A DNA stretch of 15,305 bases from Pseudomonadota bacterium. GTDB lineage: Bacteria > Pseudomonadota > Alphaproteobacteria > UBA828 > JAPUJA01. The notes below the pieces were generated by a model. That model was not told where the DNA came from and did not search any database. It saw only the letters and a program-made list of their open reading frames with translations. Shown one piece after another: positions 7,329 through 14,544 of the stretch. Where the stretch lies: positions 1 through 15,305 of the forward strand of contig JAPUJA010000353.1 of assembly GCA_027296525.1 (NCBI GenBank). Reading direction: 5' to 3'. The number at the start of each line of letters is the position of its first letter. Position 1 is the stretch's first letter. The translations under genes were made by a program, and so were the position numbers.

Positions 7329-7796
7329 TCACGCCCCGTCGGCAGCGCTCTCCTCGCCCGCGGCACCCTCCAGGGCCCCTTCCTCGCCCGCGGCGCCCTC
7401 CAGGGCCCCTTCCTCGCCCGCGGCGCCCTCCAGGGCCCCTTCCTCGTCGGCGGCGGACTCGGCCTCCTTCGACGGGGTCTCCTCAGGCGCTTCCCGCTCC
7501 TGCGTGATGCCGGCCCAAGCCTGCTCCGCCGTGAGCAGGGTCATCTCCTCTTCGTCGGGCTCGTCGATCTCGGGACCCTGCCGCAGACCCTGGAAGAGCG
7601 CGCGCCGCAAGTCATCGACGTCGACTTTGCCTTCGGCGATCTCGCGCAGGGCGACGACGGCGTCCTTGTCATTGTCGCGCTCGACGGTGAGGCTGGCGCC
7701 CGCCACGATATCCCGCGCCCGCCGCGCGGCGAGCATGACGAGCTCGAAGCGGTTGGGCACGCGAATCACACAGTCTTCAACGGTTAATCGCGCCAT
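7329..7796 (-). CDS. rpoZ: RNA polymerase omega subunit with repeat-bearing acidic tail
   Basis: Omega binds the beta' subunit, aids RNA polymerase assembly, and forms part of a (p)ppGpp-binding site in proteobacteria. The core is clear: MARLTVEDCVIRVPNRFELV, then ARRARDI and DKDAVVALREIAEGKV. At 155 residues it is much longer than E. coli omega (91). The extra C-terminal part from about residue 75 is Glu/Ala-rich and includes three consecutive copies of EEGALEGAAG (118-147), encoded by the 7351-7440 tandem repeat. The ATG at 7796 has a strong GGAGG (7805-7809) 8 bases upstream. It precedes rsh, the usual proteobacterial order, linking the alarmone enzyme with its polymerase target. Confidence 0.95.
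   Translation of the reverse strand: MARLTVEDCVIRVPNRFELVMLAARRARDIVAGASLTVERDNDKDAVVALREIAEGKVDVDDLRRALFQGLRQGPEIDEPDEEEMTLLTAEQAWAGITQEREAPEETPSKEAESAADEEGALEGAAGEEGALEGAAGEEGALEGAAGEESAADGA
7351..7440. repeat. Three-copy 30-base tandem repeat within rpoZ
   Basis: Three head-to-tail copies of a 30-base unit (7351-7380, 7381-7410, 7411-7440) differ by one base only (A at 7365, against G in the other two). A partial fourth copy starts at 7441 (TCCTCG). The period is a multiple of three, so copy-number change would alter the length of the omega tail by 10 residues per unit without a frameshift. The near identity suggests recent duplication or homogenisation. Confidence 0.95.
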
Positions 7797-7845
7797 CGGG
7801 CGAACCTCCGTAGGTACGGGTTGGCGTGGAAAGCTGATCTCTAGA

Positions 7846-7872
7846 TGTATAGCGCGCCCCCGCCCAGCGCAA
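7846..7872 (-). promoter_or_regulatory. Possible promoter upstream of rpoZ
   Basis: On the minus strand TTGCGC (7867-7872) and TATACA (7846-7851) face rpoZ, in the 90-base gap between folK and rpoZ. The spacer is only 15 bases, shorter than the favoured 17, so the call is weak. It would give a leader of about 45 bases. rpoZ-rsh could instead be read from upstream of folK. Confidence 0.3.
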
Positions 7873-7886
7873 GACCCATGGGCACA

Positions 7887-8417
7887 TCACGGGGGCCCGG
7901 CGTCGAGCGCCTCGATCTTCTGGCCTGTGGACAGGGCGTCGATGAGCTCATCCAGACCCTGCCCGGTAAGCGGATGCCGCCAGCCGGGCGCAACCTCAGC
8001 CAATGGGACGAGAACGAACGCGCGCTCATGCATCCGTGGATGCGGCAGGGTGAGCACGGTGCCGCCGGCTCCCTCATCCCCGGCGACGATCCGCCCATGG
8101 TAGTCGAGCAGATCGAGATCGAGCACACGGGCCGCGTTCAGCCGCCCTCGCCGACGCCCGAACCGACGCTCGATCGCGAGCATGCGATCGAGCAAGGCCT
8201 CGGGCGCCAAGGGGGTCTCGAGCCGGGCGACGCCGTTGACGAACCAGGGCTGATCGCTCTCAGGCCACGGCGCGCTTCGAAACCACCGCGAGCGGGCGAG
8301 AGGCCTTACCTCATCCCGGTCAAGCAGATCGAGCGCCGCCTGGAGACCGGCCCGCGGAGGCCCGAAAGCCTCCGTCGGCAGATTCGCTCCGAGCCCGATC
8401 AGGATCAAAATTTCCAC
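7887..8417 (-). CDS. folK: 2-amino-4-hydroxy-6-hydroxymethyldihydropteridine pyrophosphokinase
   Basis: FolK (HPPK) transfers pyrophosphate from ATP to 6-hydroxymethyl-7,8-dihydropterin, a step in folate synthesis. The 176 residues contain LILIGLGANLP (N-terminus), SAPWPESDQPWFVNGV (48-63), ARVLDLDLLDY with the Mg-binding Asp pair D100 and D102, and LPHPRMHERAFVLVPLAEVAP (124-144). The start is GTG at 8417, but GGAGGA directly abuts it. The in-frame TTG at 8408 (three codons in) has better spacing and would also give a normal N-terminus. Other folate genes are not next to it. In this position it is the first gene of the minus-strand block. Confidence 0.94.
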   Translation of the reverse strand: MEILILIGLGANLPTEAFGPPRAGLQAALDLLDRDEVRPLARSRWFRSAPWPESDQPWFVNGVARLETPLAPEALLDRMLAIERRFGRRRGRLNAARVLDLDLLDYHGRIVAGDEGAGGTVLTLPHPRMHERAFVLVPLAEVAPGWRHPLTGQGLDELIDALSTGQKIEALDAGPP

Positions 8418-8611
8418 TCCTCCGCGTGCCCGGATCTTGTCGGTCGGCCCGCCGCACCTTAACTTAACGACTAACGGTCGTCGCCGGAAGCCGGCAACGC
8501 CTTAGACAAGTCCCTCCGGCGCGGGCGCTTGCACGATCCGACGGCGGTGCCCGTAGCGACCTCACATCATATTGGCGGCGGATTACTTATTGTTAAGAAG
8601 GATACTGGCAA
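8418..8611. other. Divergent intergenic region between folK and the NYN-domain gene
   Basis: This 194-base gap must hold promoters for both directions. On the plus strand TTGTCG (8437-8442) and TAACTT (8460-8465), 17 bases apart, form a weak candidate that would leave a leader of about 140 bases. A small hairpin GCCGG-AAG-CCGGC (8483-8495) lies within that leader, and CGCCGG (8482-8487) could alternatively pair with CCGGCG (8516-8521). I see no convincing promoter toward folK, no ORF and no recognised riboswitch. Confidence 0.35.
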
Positions 8612-9172
8612 ATGATTTTCTACCCCCAAGAACGTCTCGGTCTGTTCATTGACGGCGCCAACCTTTACGCGGCGGCACGCGCGCTCGGAATCGACATCGA
8701 CTATAAACGGCTGCTCGAGGAATTCGCCCGCAAGGGCATTCTGATGCGCGCCTTCTATTACACGGCGCTGGTCGAAGATCAGGAGTATTCTCCGCTCCGA
8801 CCGCTCGTCGACTGGCTTGATTACAACGGCTACACCATGGTGACCAAGCCGACCAAGGAATTCATCGACTCCTCGGGACGGCGGAAGATCAAAGGAAACA
8901 TGGATATCGAGCTCGCGATCGACGTGATGGAGATGGCGAATCACCTCGACCATGCGGTGCTCTTTTCGGGCGACGGGGATTTCCGGCGCCTCGTCGAAGC
9001 GGTGCAGCGGCGCGGGGTGCGCGTCTCGGTCGTGAGCACCACCCGCTCGAGCCCACCGATGGTCGCCGACGAATTGCGTCGACAGGCCGACAACTTTATC
9101 GAGCTGGCGGAGCTCGCCCCCACGATCGCCCGCGAGTCCGCGGAAAGAGAGAACTCGGCGACGCTCGCCTGA
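8612..9172 (+). CDS. NYN domain protein (LabA/DUF88 family), putative RNase
   Basis: This 186-residue protein is nearly all one NYN domain, a PIN-like fold associated with metal-dependent RNA cleavage. The expected acidic residues are in place: LFIDGANLY (D14), KGNMDIELAIDVM (D98, D104) and LFSGDGDFRRLVEAV (D121, D123). A short charged C-terminal tail follows (from about 168). The ATG at 8612 has GAAGGA 9 bases upstream. It is divergent from folK-rpoZ-rsh, and NYN genes near rpoZ are familiar in alphaproteobacteria, so the position is probably ancestral. The next gene starts 25 bases downstream on the same strand and may be cotranscribed. The RNA substrate is unknown. Confidence 0.9.
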   Translation: MIFYPQERLGLFIDGANLYAAARALGIDIDYKRLLEEFARKGILMRAFYYTALVEDQEYSPLRPLVDWLDYNGYTMVTKPTKEFIDSSGRRKIKGNMDIELAIDVMEMANHLDHAVLFSGDGDFRRLVEAVQRRGVRVSVVSTTRSSPPMVADELRRQADNFIELAELAPTIARESAERENSATLA

Positions 9173-9197
9173 CGCCGGGGATACGGCGCACGGGGAG

Positions 9198-9851
9198 ATG
9201 TGGGTGAGCCTGAGGGAGCCCGAGCCGGGTTGTTTGCTGTGCGAGCGGCTTGCCGCCTATCGGCGGGAGAACAGCGCTCGCTTTCCCGGCTGGCACAACG
9301 CGTCGGTTCCGAGCTTCGGGCCGCTTGACGCCCGGCTCCTGGTCGTGGGCCTGGCCCCCGGGCTTCGCGGCGCCAACCGGACGGGCCGGCCGTTCACGGG
9401 CGATGCCGCCGGCGAGCTGCTCTACTCCAGGCTGCTCGCCTTCGGCTTCGCCAGCGGCAGCTACGCGGCCGATCCGGGCGATGGTCTGAGGCTCATCGAC
9501 TGCCGCATCACCAACGCCGTGCGCTGCGTACCGCCCGGCAACAAACCGCTTGGCCGGGAGGTCAAAAGCTGTCGCGTGTTCCTCGCTTCGGAGATCGGCG
9601 CGATGACGCGCCTCGAAGCCATCCTCGCGCTCGGACGCCTCGCTCACGATGCGGTCCTCGCCGCGCTCGGCCGGCGGCGATCTCAAACCCCCTTTCGACA
9701 CGGCGCCGCGCATCCGCTCGAGGGCGGCATTCTGCTCGCCGACAGCTATCACTGCTCACGCTACAACACCCAAACGGGGCGCTTGACCCCTACCATGTTC
9801 GACGACGTGTTCGCGGGCCTTCGCACCCGCCTGGGAGCGGCACAGCGTTAA
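9198..9851 (+). CDS. Uracil-DNA glycosylase, family 5 (UDGb) type
   Basis: This enzyme type excises uracil and other deaminated bases to start base-excision repair. In the 217 residues, VVGLAPGLRGANRTGRPFTGD (about 49-69) is the family-5 motif I, with Ala rather than a polar catalytic residue. DSYHCSRYNTQTGRL (182-196) is motif II, where Cys takes the place of the more usual Pro after His185. Four cysteines, C12 and C15 (GCLLCERL), C110 and C125, fit the 4Fe-4S ligands. The ATG at 9198 directly abuts GGGGAG (9192-9197). The in-frame GTG at 9204 has a 6-base spacer and is likely the real start; it removes two residues. It follows the NYN gene and converges with the methyltransferase gene. No clear terminator is seen in 9852-9926. 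Confidence 0.9.
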   Translation: MWVSLREPEPGCLLCERLAAYRRENSARFPGWHNASVPSFGPLDARLLVVGLAPGLRGANRTGRPFTGDAAGELLYSRLLAFGFASGSYAADPGDGLRLIDCRITNAVRCVPPGNKPLGREVKSCRVFLASEIGAMTRLEAILALGRLAHDAVLAALGRRRSQTPFRHGAAHPLEGGILLADSYHCSRYNTQTGRLTPTMFDDVFAGLRTRLGAAQR

Positions 9852-9926
9852 GGGCAGGGCCTGGGGGCTCGAACGTCACGCCCGCCGCCCGATCGCGAGC
9901 CGCTTCGGGCCTTCTCAAGAGATGGC

Positions 9927-10931
9927 TCAGCCGGCTTTGTGCGCCACGATCATGCTGTAGCCGCCCTCGAGGCGGATGCGTTCGAAGTCCTTTAAACCGG
10001 CGCTCGCCACCCAGCTTCGATAGTCGCTCTCGGTATAGGCTCGGCCTTCGTCATAGAGATTGAGGAAGGCAAGGTCGATACCGAGCGCCTCGGCGGGTCC
10101 GGTGCGCGAATCGTCCACGACGCCGATCCCGATGATGTAGACGGCGCCGCCCGGCTTGATCCCTCGAGCGGTATGGACGAGCGCACGTTCGGCGTCACCG
10201 GGGGAAAGCACCTGAAGGAAGTTGCGCAGGACGGCGATGTCGAATGCGCCTGCGAGCGGCTCCTGGACGACGTCGGCGGCGACAACCTCAAGCCGATCGC
10301 TGCCCCACTCCGCGATGAAACCTCGCGTGATCGACGCCACCTCGGGCAGCTCCACGACCGTCACGCGAAGATGAGGGTACGCCTCGATCAGCGCCTGGCC
10401 GAGGGCGCCCGAACCGCCCGCGACATCGGCGATCCGCTCACAGGCGGTCAGGTCGGCGTGCTTGGCGAGCCCCCGGCCCGAGGCGCGGGCGCCGGGCGCG
10501 AGGCCTCTCAGGAAAGCGACCAGCTCATGCTCCGACATGCGGGCGAAGTCGTGCTTCGCCTGAGGCGCGCCCGCGCGCACGGAATCGGCGGTCCTCAGGC
10601 AGCACGCCCAGATATCGGCATAGAGCTCCTTGACGTCCGAGATATCGTCGGGCCGCCCGCGCACGAGGTAGCACGCCGCCTCCTCCGTGTTGGCGAAACG
10701 GCCCTCGCCCACGGTGACGAGCCCGGCCGCGACCAGCGCGTAGAGGAGTCGTTCGAGCCGATCCGCATCATAGCCCCGGGCATGGGCGAGCTCGGCGGCC
10801 GACTTCGGGGCGCCATCGAGTGCTGTGAAAAGATCGAGCTCGAGGCCGGCGAGCAACGCGAAGGCGGGGAAGACGGATGCCGTGATTTCCTGGATCCGTG
10901 TGGGACGTGGCTTCTTTGCTTCTCGGCTCAT
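9927..10931 (-). CDS. SAM-dependent methyltransferase, Methyltransf_2 (O-methyltransferase)-like
   Basis: The 334 residues have an N-terminal winged-helix dimerisation domain (about 15-90; ALLAGLELDLFTAL, ERLLYALVAAGLV) and a Rossmann methyltransferase domain with motif I ADVAGGSGALGQAL (168-181), the acidic ELPEV (194-198) and IKPGGAVYIIG (258-268). At the place of the LHDW catalytic His of plant-type O-methyltransferases the sequence is FLQVLSPGD, with Gln at 240, so the classical base is missing. The substrate is unknown; natural-product or quinone-like targets are possible. The ATG at 10931 has a strong GGGAGGTGA ribosome-binding site. It lies 29 bases after smpB and appears to be an accessory addition to the dapA-smpB operon. 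Confidence 0.85.
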   Translation of the reverse strand: MSREAKKPRPTRIQEITASVFPAFALLAGLELDLFTALDGAPKSAAELAHARGYDADRLERLLYALVAAGLVTVGEGRFANTEEAACYLVRGRPDDISDVKELYADIWACCLRTADSVRAGAPQAKHDFARMSEHELVAFLRGLAPGARASGRGLAKHADLTACERIADVAGGSGALGQALIEAYPHLRVTVVELPEVASITRGFIAEWGSDRLEVVAADVVQEPLAGAFDIAVLRNFLQVLSPGDAERALVHTARGIKPGGAVYIIGIGVVDDSRTGPAEALGIDLAFLNLYDEGRAYTESDYRSWVASAGLKDFERIRLEGGYSMIVAHKAG

Positions 10932-10960
10932 GGCTCACCTCCCGATGCGGGCCTTCTCGC

Positions 10961-11434
10961 CTAGCTCTTGTCGCGCAGAACCCGCGCCTTCTCACGCTTC
11001 CACTCGCGCTCCTTGATCGTCGCTCGCTTCTCGTATTTTCTTTTCCCCCGTGCGAGGGCGAGATCGACCTTCGCCAGGCCGCGCTCATTGAAATAAATCG
11101 AAAGCGGCACGAGTGTCATCCCATCGCGCTGGACCGCGCCGATCAGCCGATCGATCTCACGCCGACGGATGAGAAGACGGCGCGCGCGACGCGGCTCGTG
11201 GTTGAAGCGTCCGGACCCGGGATACTCCCCGATATAGCAGTTGACGAGAACGATCTCGCCTTCGCGTTCCTGGGCGTAGGACTCGTTCAGACTCACGCGC
11301 CCATCGCGCAGGGATTTGACTTCCGATCCGAGAAGCTCGATGCCCGCCTCGAGGCTCGATTCGATGAGATAGTCGCGCCGCGCCTTACGGTTCTGCGCGA
11401 CGATGCGCCCGTTCGTCTTCCGACCTCGAGCCAT
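10961..11434 (-). CDS. smpB: SsrA-binding protein SmpB
   Basis: SmpB binds tmRNA and delivers it to stalled ribosomes in trans-translation. The 157 residues match the family length. Conserved parts are IVAQNRKARRDYLIESSLEAG, GSEVKSLRDGRVSLNESYA, LVNCYIGEYP and LARGKRKYEKRATIKEREWKRE; the basic C-terminal tail is the part that enters the ribosomal A site. The ATG at 11434 lies 9 bases after the dapA stop, with no strong ribosome-binding site, so it is probably coupled to dapA. tmRNA itself (ssrA) is not in the window. dapA-smpB is a common alphaproteobacterial pairing. Confidence 0.97.
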   Translation of the reverse strand: MARGRKTNGRIVAQNRKARRDYLIESSLEAGIELLGSEVKSLRDGRVSLNESYAQEREGEIVLVNCYIGEYPGSGRFNHEPRRARRLLIRRREIDRLIGAVQRDGMTLVPLSIYFNERGLAKVDLALARGKRKYEKRATIKEREWKREKARVLRDKS

Positions 11435-11443
11435 AGCATCGGC

Positions 11444-12319
11444 TCACGAAAGCAAGCCGGCCTCACGCATCGCCGTTTCGATCCTCTTGCGCGCCTGAGG
11501 CGAAGGCGTCGTCATGGGCAAGCGGATCTCCTCGCGGCAACGTCCGAGAAGATGAACACCCCACTTCGCCGGAATGGGGTTGGTCTCGACGAACATCGCG
11601 TCATGCACCGAAAGCAGCCGTTCTTGAATCGAGAGCGCCTTGGCGGGGTCTCCGGCATCCCAGGCGGCGTAGATATCCGCACACAGCCTCGGCGCGACAT
11701 TGGCGGTGACCGATATGCAGCCATGCCCGCCATGGGCGAGAAACGCGACCACGGTGGCGTCCTCTCCGGAAAACTGGCGGAAGTCCTCGCCCACGAGCCG
11801 GCGAAGCTCGAGCGGACGTTCGAGATCGGCCGTGGCGTCCTTGATGCCGATGATGTTGGGAAGCTCGGCGAGCCGGGCGACGGTCTCGACCGTGATATCG
11901 ACGGAGGTGCGCCCGGGAACGTTGTAGATCACGATCGGCAGATCGACGGCGTCGTGGATCGCCTTGAAATGCTGATACAGCCCTTCTTGCACGGGCTTGT
12001 TGTAGTAAGGCGTAATCAGGAGCGCCGCGGCCGCACCCGAGGTCTTCGCATGTCGGGTGAGCATGATGGCCTCATCGGTCGCGTTCGAGCCGGCCCCCGC
12101 CAGCACCGGCACACGCCCGGACGCCGCCTCGATGGCAAGCTCCACGACGTGCATATGCTCGTCGTGGGAGAGCGTCGCCGACTCGCCGGTCGTGCCGCAG
12201 GGCACGACCCCTGCCGCGCCTTCGGCGATCTGCCATTCGACGAAGGACTGGAAGGCTTCATCGTCGATCTTTCCGTCGCGAAACGGGGTAATCAACGCCG
12301 TGAGGTACCCTTTGAGCAT
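11444..12319 (-). CDS. dapA: 4-hydroxy-tetrahydrodipicolinate synthase
   Basis: DapA condenses pyruvate with aspartate semialdehyde, the first committed step toward diaminopimelate and lysine. With the ATG at 12319 it has 291 residues, close to E. coli's 292. The Schiff-base lysine is K160 (IIGIKDAT). The catalytic triad is T44 (CGTTGE), Y106 (TPYYNKP) and Y132 (IYNVPGRTS), and R137 binds carboxylate. A TTG at 12331 is in frame, but ATG 12319 matches the family start (MLKGYLTALITPF) and has GAGG 6 bases upstream. It is divergent from a lytic transglycosylase gene and is followed by smpB. It supplies DAP for peptidoglycan. Confidence 0.96.
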   Translation of the reverse strand: MLKGYLTALITPFRDGKIDDEAFQSFVEWQIAEGAAGVVPCGTTGESATLSHDEHMHVVELAIEAASGRVPVLAGAGSNATDEAIMLTRHAKTSGAAAALLITPYYNKPVQEGLYQHFKAIHDAVDLPIVIYNVPGRTSVDITVETVARLAELPNIIGIKDATADLERPLELRRLVGEDFRQFSGEDATVVAFLAHGGHGCISVTANVAPRLCADIYAAWDAGDPAKALSIQERLLSVHDAMFVETNPIPAKWGVHLLGRCREEIRLPMTTPSPQARKRIETAMREAGLLS

Positions 12320-12351
12320 GTGCGGCCTCAAGCCTCCCTTAACGATTTCCG

Positions 12352-12380
12352 AGCATAGTGCCCGGCTATCCTGGCGGCAA
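12352..12380 (-). promoter_or_regulatory. Putative sigma-70-type promoter of dapA-smpB
   Basis: On the minus strand TTGCCG (12375-12380) and TATGCT (12352-12357) have an exact 17-base spacer and 4 of 6 matches each. The expected start near 12345 gives a short leader of about 26 bases before the dapA ATG at 12319, leaving no room for an attenuator or riboswitch. Confidence 0.5.
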
Positions 12381-12419
12381 GTCCGTCGGGAGCCTTCGAA
12401 CGGCGGGGCGCCCGCCCTG

Positions 12420-12446
12420 TTGTTCCGGGCCCGATTTCGCTACTAT
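12420..12446 (+). promoter_or_regulatory. Possible promoter of the lytic transglycosylase gene
   Basis: TTGTTC (12420-12425) and TACTAT (12441-12446) lie on the plus strand with a 15-base spacer, shorter than optimal. It would give a leader of about 30 bases before the ATG at 12484. The region is back-to-back with the dapA promoter, so a regulator bound between 12380 and 12420 could affect both. Confidence 0.3.
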
Positions 12447-12483
12447 CAATCGCCGACACCTTGGACGTCGAGAGGGGCGTATC

Positions 12484-14481
12484 ATGATCTTCCGCGCCTT
12501 GGGGGGCCGTGTGGTGCGGACCGGCAGGGGTTTCCTCGCCGCCCTCCTTTGCTTCGCCGCGATCGGCATGGCGAGCGCCTCCGAGCTTTCGCAAAAGGAC
12601 GAAGAGCTCTATCGGGAAGCGTTTGCCGCCGTCAAAGCCGACCGCTGGCAGCGCGCCCATCTTCTGGCCTCGCACGCGGACGACGACCTGCTCGCCAAGA
12701 CGATCCAGTGGCTCGACTTCACGCGTCACGGAACCGACGCCTCCTTCGCCGAACTCGACGGCTTCATCGCCGAAAACCCCGATTGGCCCGATCAAAGGGC
12801 GCTTCAAGCGAGCGCCGAAAGGGCGATCCGAAACAACCTCTCGGCGCAAGAGGTGATCGCCTGGTTTGCGGAGCGCACGCCCGTGAGCGCGGCCGGACGC
12901 ATTCATCTGGCCGACGCCTGGCGCAAGAGCGGTCGAACCGAGGAGGGCATCGCGTCGCTCCGGCGGGTCTGGATCGAAGAGGACATCCCGAAGCAGGAGG
13001 CGAAAGACTTCTACCGCGTCTATAAGACGTTCCTCCGGCCCGAGGATCACATCGCGCGGCTCGATCGCCTGCTGTGGGATGGCAGACGTCACGCCGCACG
13101 CCGCATGCTCCGTGTGGTCGACGCCGACCATCGCACGCTCGGCGAGGCACGCCTTCGGCTCATGGAGCAGAAGCCGAGCGTCGATGCCGCGATCGCCGCG
13201 GTGCCCGAGGCGCTCAGGGACGATACGGGCCTCATATATGAACGGCTCCGCTGGCGCCGGCGCAAGGGATTCGACGAGAGTGCACGCGAAATCCTGCTCG
13301 GCCCGCCCGATGAGCTCGTGCGCGAAGGCGCCTGGTGGCGCGAACGGGCGATCCAGGTGCGCGAGGCGCTCGACGAAGGGCTGATCACCACCGCCTATGA
13401 GCTCGCAAGCCAGCACGGACAGACCGGCGGGGTGGGCCTCGCCGACGCCGAATGGCTGTCGGGCTGGATCACGTTGCGCTTCCTCGAGGATCCCGAGACG
13501 GCGTTCGCTCACTTTGCCCGCATGAAGGAAGGGGTGAACTATCCCATCAGCCTGGCACGGGCGAACTACTGGGCGGGCCGCGCCTTGGAGGCGTCGGGAG
13601 AAGCGGGCGAGGCCCGCGCGTGGTACACCGAGGCGGCCAAGCACTGGTACACGTTCTACGGCCAGCTCGCGGCGCTTCAGCTCGCCGCCCAGGGCGAGCG
13701 CATATGGCCGGCCCGAGTCGGGCCGATCGAGGCCACAAGCGAACGCATCGAGGATCACGAGCTCGCCGAGGTCGCCCGCCAGCTCGCCGCGATCGGGGAA
13801 TCGAAGCGGATAAAGCGCTTTCTGATCGGGCTCGCCGATCTCGGCGAGGACGCCAACGACGTCGCCGCCGTCGCCCGGCTCGCGCTCGAGCTCGGCCGGC
13901 CCGATTTCTCCATCGCCGTCGCCAAGCAAGCGATCAAGCGGGGACTCGAGATGGTCCCCTACGCCTATCCGCTCGTTTCTCTCCCCCTCAACGCGCCGTT
14001 CCCGGAGAAGGCCCTGGTCATGGCGCTCGTGCGCCAGGAGAGCGCGTTCGATGAAAAGGCCGTGAGCGCGGCCGGTGCGCGGGGGCTCATGCAACTCATG
14101 CCTGCAACCGCGCGTCAAGTCGCCAAGGCCCTCAGGATCTCGATGGCGACCGATCAGCTGACCGCCGATCCGGCCTACAATCTGAAGCTCGGAACGACCT
14201 ACCTCAAGGATCTCCTCGACGCCTATGATGGCTCCTACGTCCTGGCGCTCGCCGCCTATAACGGGGGCCCACGGAACCTCCGGCGTTGGATCAAGCGCTA
14301 CGGCGACCCGCGCGACGCCGAGGTCGACGTCATCGACTGGATCGAATCGGTCCCCTTTTCCGAGACGCGAAACTATATTCAGCGGGTGCTCGAAACAGTC
14401 CAGGTCTACCGCGTGATGCTGGGACAAAGCTATTCGGCACCGATGCTGAAAAAGGACTTCGAACGGGGCCGCTGGTCCTAG
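12484..14481 (+). CDS. slt: Soluble lytic murein transglycosylase (Slt type)
   Basis: This exported enzyme cleaves peptidoglycan glycan strands to 1,6-anhydromuropeptides. The 665 residues start with a signal peptide: a basic head, the core FLAALLCFAAIGM and a likely cut after ASA (A32). A long helical superhelix domain follows (about 40-500). The C-terminal SLT domain has MALVRQESAFDEKAVS with catalytic E519, GARGLMQLMPATARQVA, YNLKLGTTYL, LALAAYNGGPRNLRRW and ETRNYIQRVL. The ATG at 12484 has AGAGGGG 6 bases upstream. The frame is open back to 12358, but that part lacks a signal and falls in the promoter region. The divergent dapA gene makes a wall precursor. Confidence 0.94.
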   Translation: MIFRALGGRVVRTGRGFLAALLCFAAIGMASASELSQKDEELYREAFAAVKADRWQRAHLLASHADDDLLAKTIQWLDFTRHGTDASFAELDGFIAENPDWPDQRALQASAERAIRNNLSAQEVIAWFAERTPVSAAGRIHLADAWRKSGRTEEGIASLRRVWIEEDIPKQEAKDFYRVYKTFLRPEDHIARLDRLLWDGRRHAARRMLRVVDADHRTLGEARLRLMEQKPSVDAAIAAVPEALRDDTGLIYERLRWRRRKGFDESAREILLGPPDELVREGAWWRERAIQVREALDEGLITTAYELASQHGQTGGVGLADAEWLSGWITLRFLEDPETAFAHFARMKEGVNYPISLARANYWAGRALEASGEAGEARAWYTEAAKHWYTFYGQLAALQLAAQGERIWPARVGPIEATSERIEDHELAEVARQLAAIGESKRIKRFLIGLADLGEDANDVAAVARLALELGRPDFSIAVAKQAIKRGLEMVPYAYPLVSLPLNAPFPEKALVMALVRQESAFDEKAVSAAGARGLMQLMPATARQVAKALRISMATDQLTADPAYNLKLGTTYLKDLLDAYDGSYVLALAAYNGGPRNLRRWIKRYGDPRDAEVDVIDWIESVPFSETRNYIQRVLETVQVYRVMLGQSYSAPMLKKDFERGRWS

Positions 14482-14544
14482 CGGGCGCGGTCCCGGGAAG
14501 GCGACAAGCGCGCGGGACTGCGCGCCGAGGGGAAGGGAGATGGC

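Noticed and set aside
7351..7440. The 30-base direct repeats as a CRISPR array
   Set aside because: The units are contiguous without spacers, lie in frame within rpoZ, and no cas gene is present.
8539..8575. Promoter close to the NYN gene (for example around CATCATATTGG)
   Set aside because: No -35 element with acceptable spacing is visible upstream of the AT-rich bases.
10898..12358. 486-codon plus-strand frame opposite dapA, smpB and part of the methyltransferase
   Set aside because: It spans three convincing minus-strand genes and their junctions, and its translation has no domain-like features.
14508..14525. GCGCGC-GGGACT-GCGCGC hairpin as a terminator after slt
   Set aside because: The stem is perfect, but no T-run follows and the dehalogenase ribosome-binding site comes directly after, so termination is not supported.
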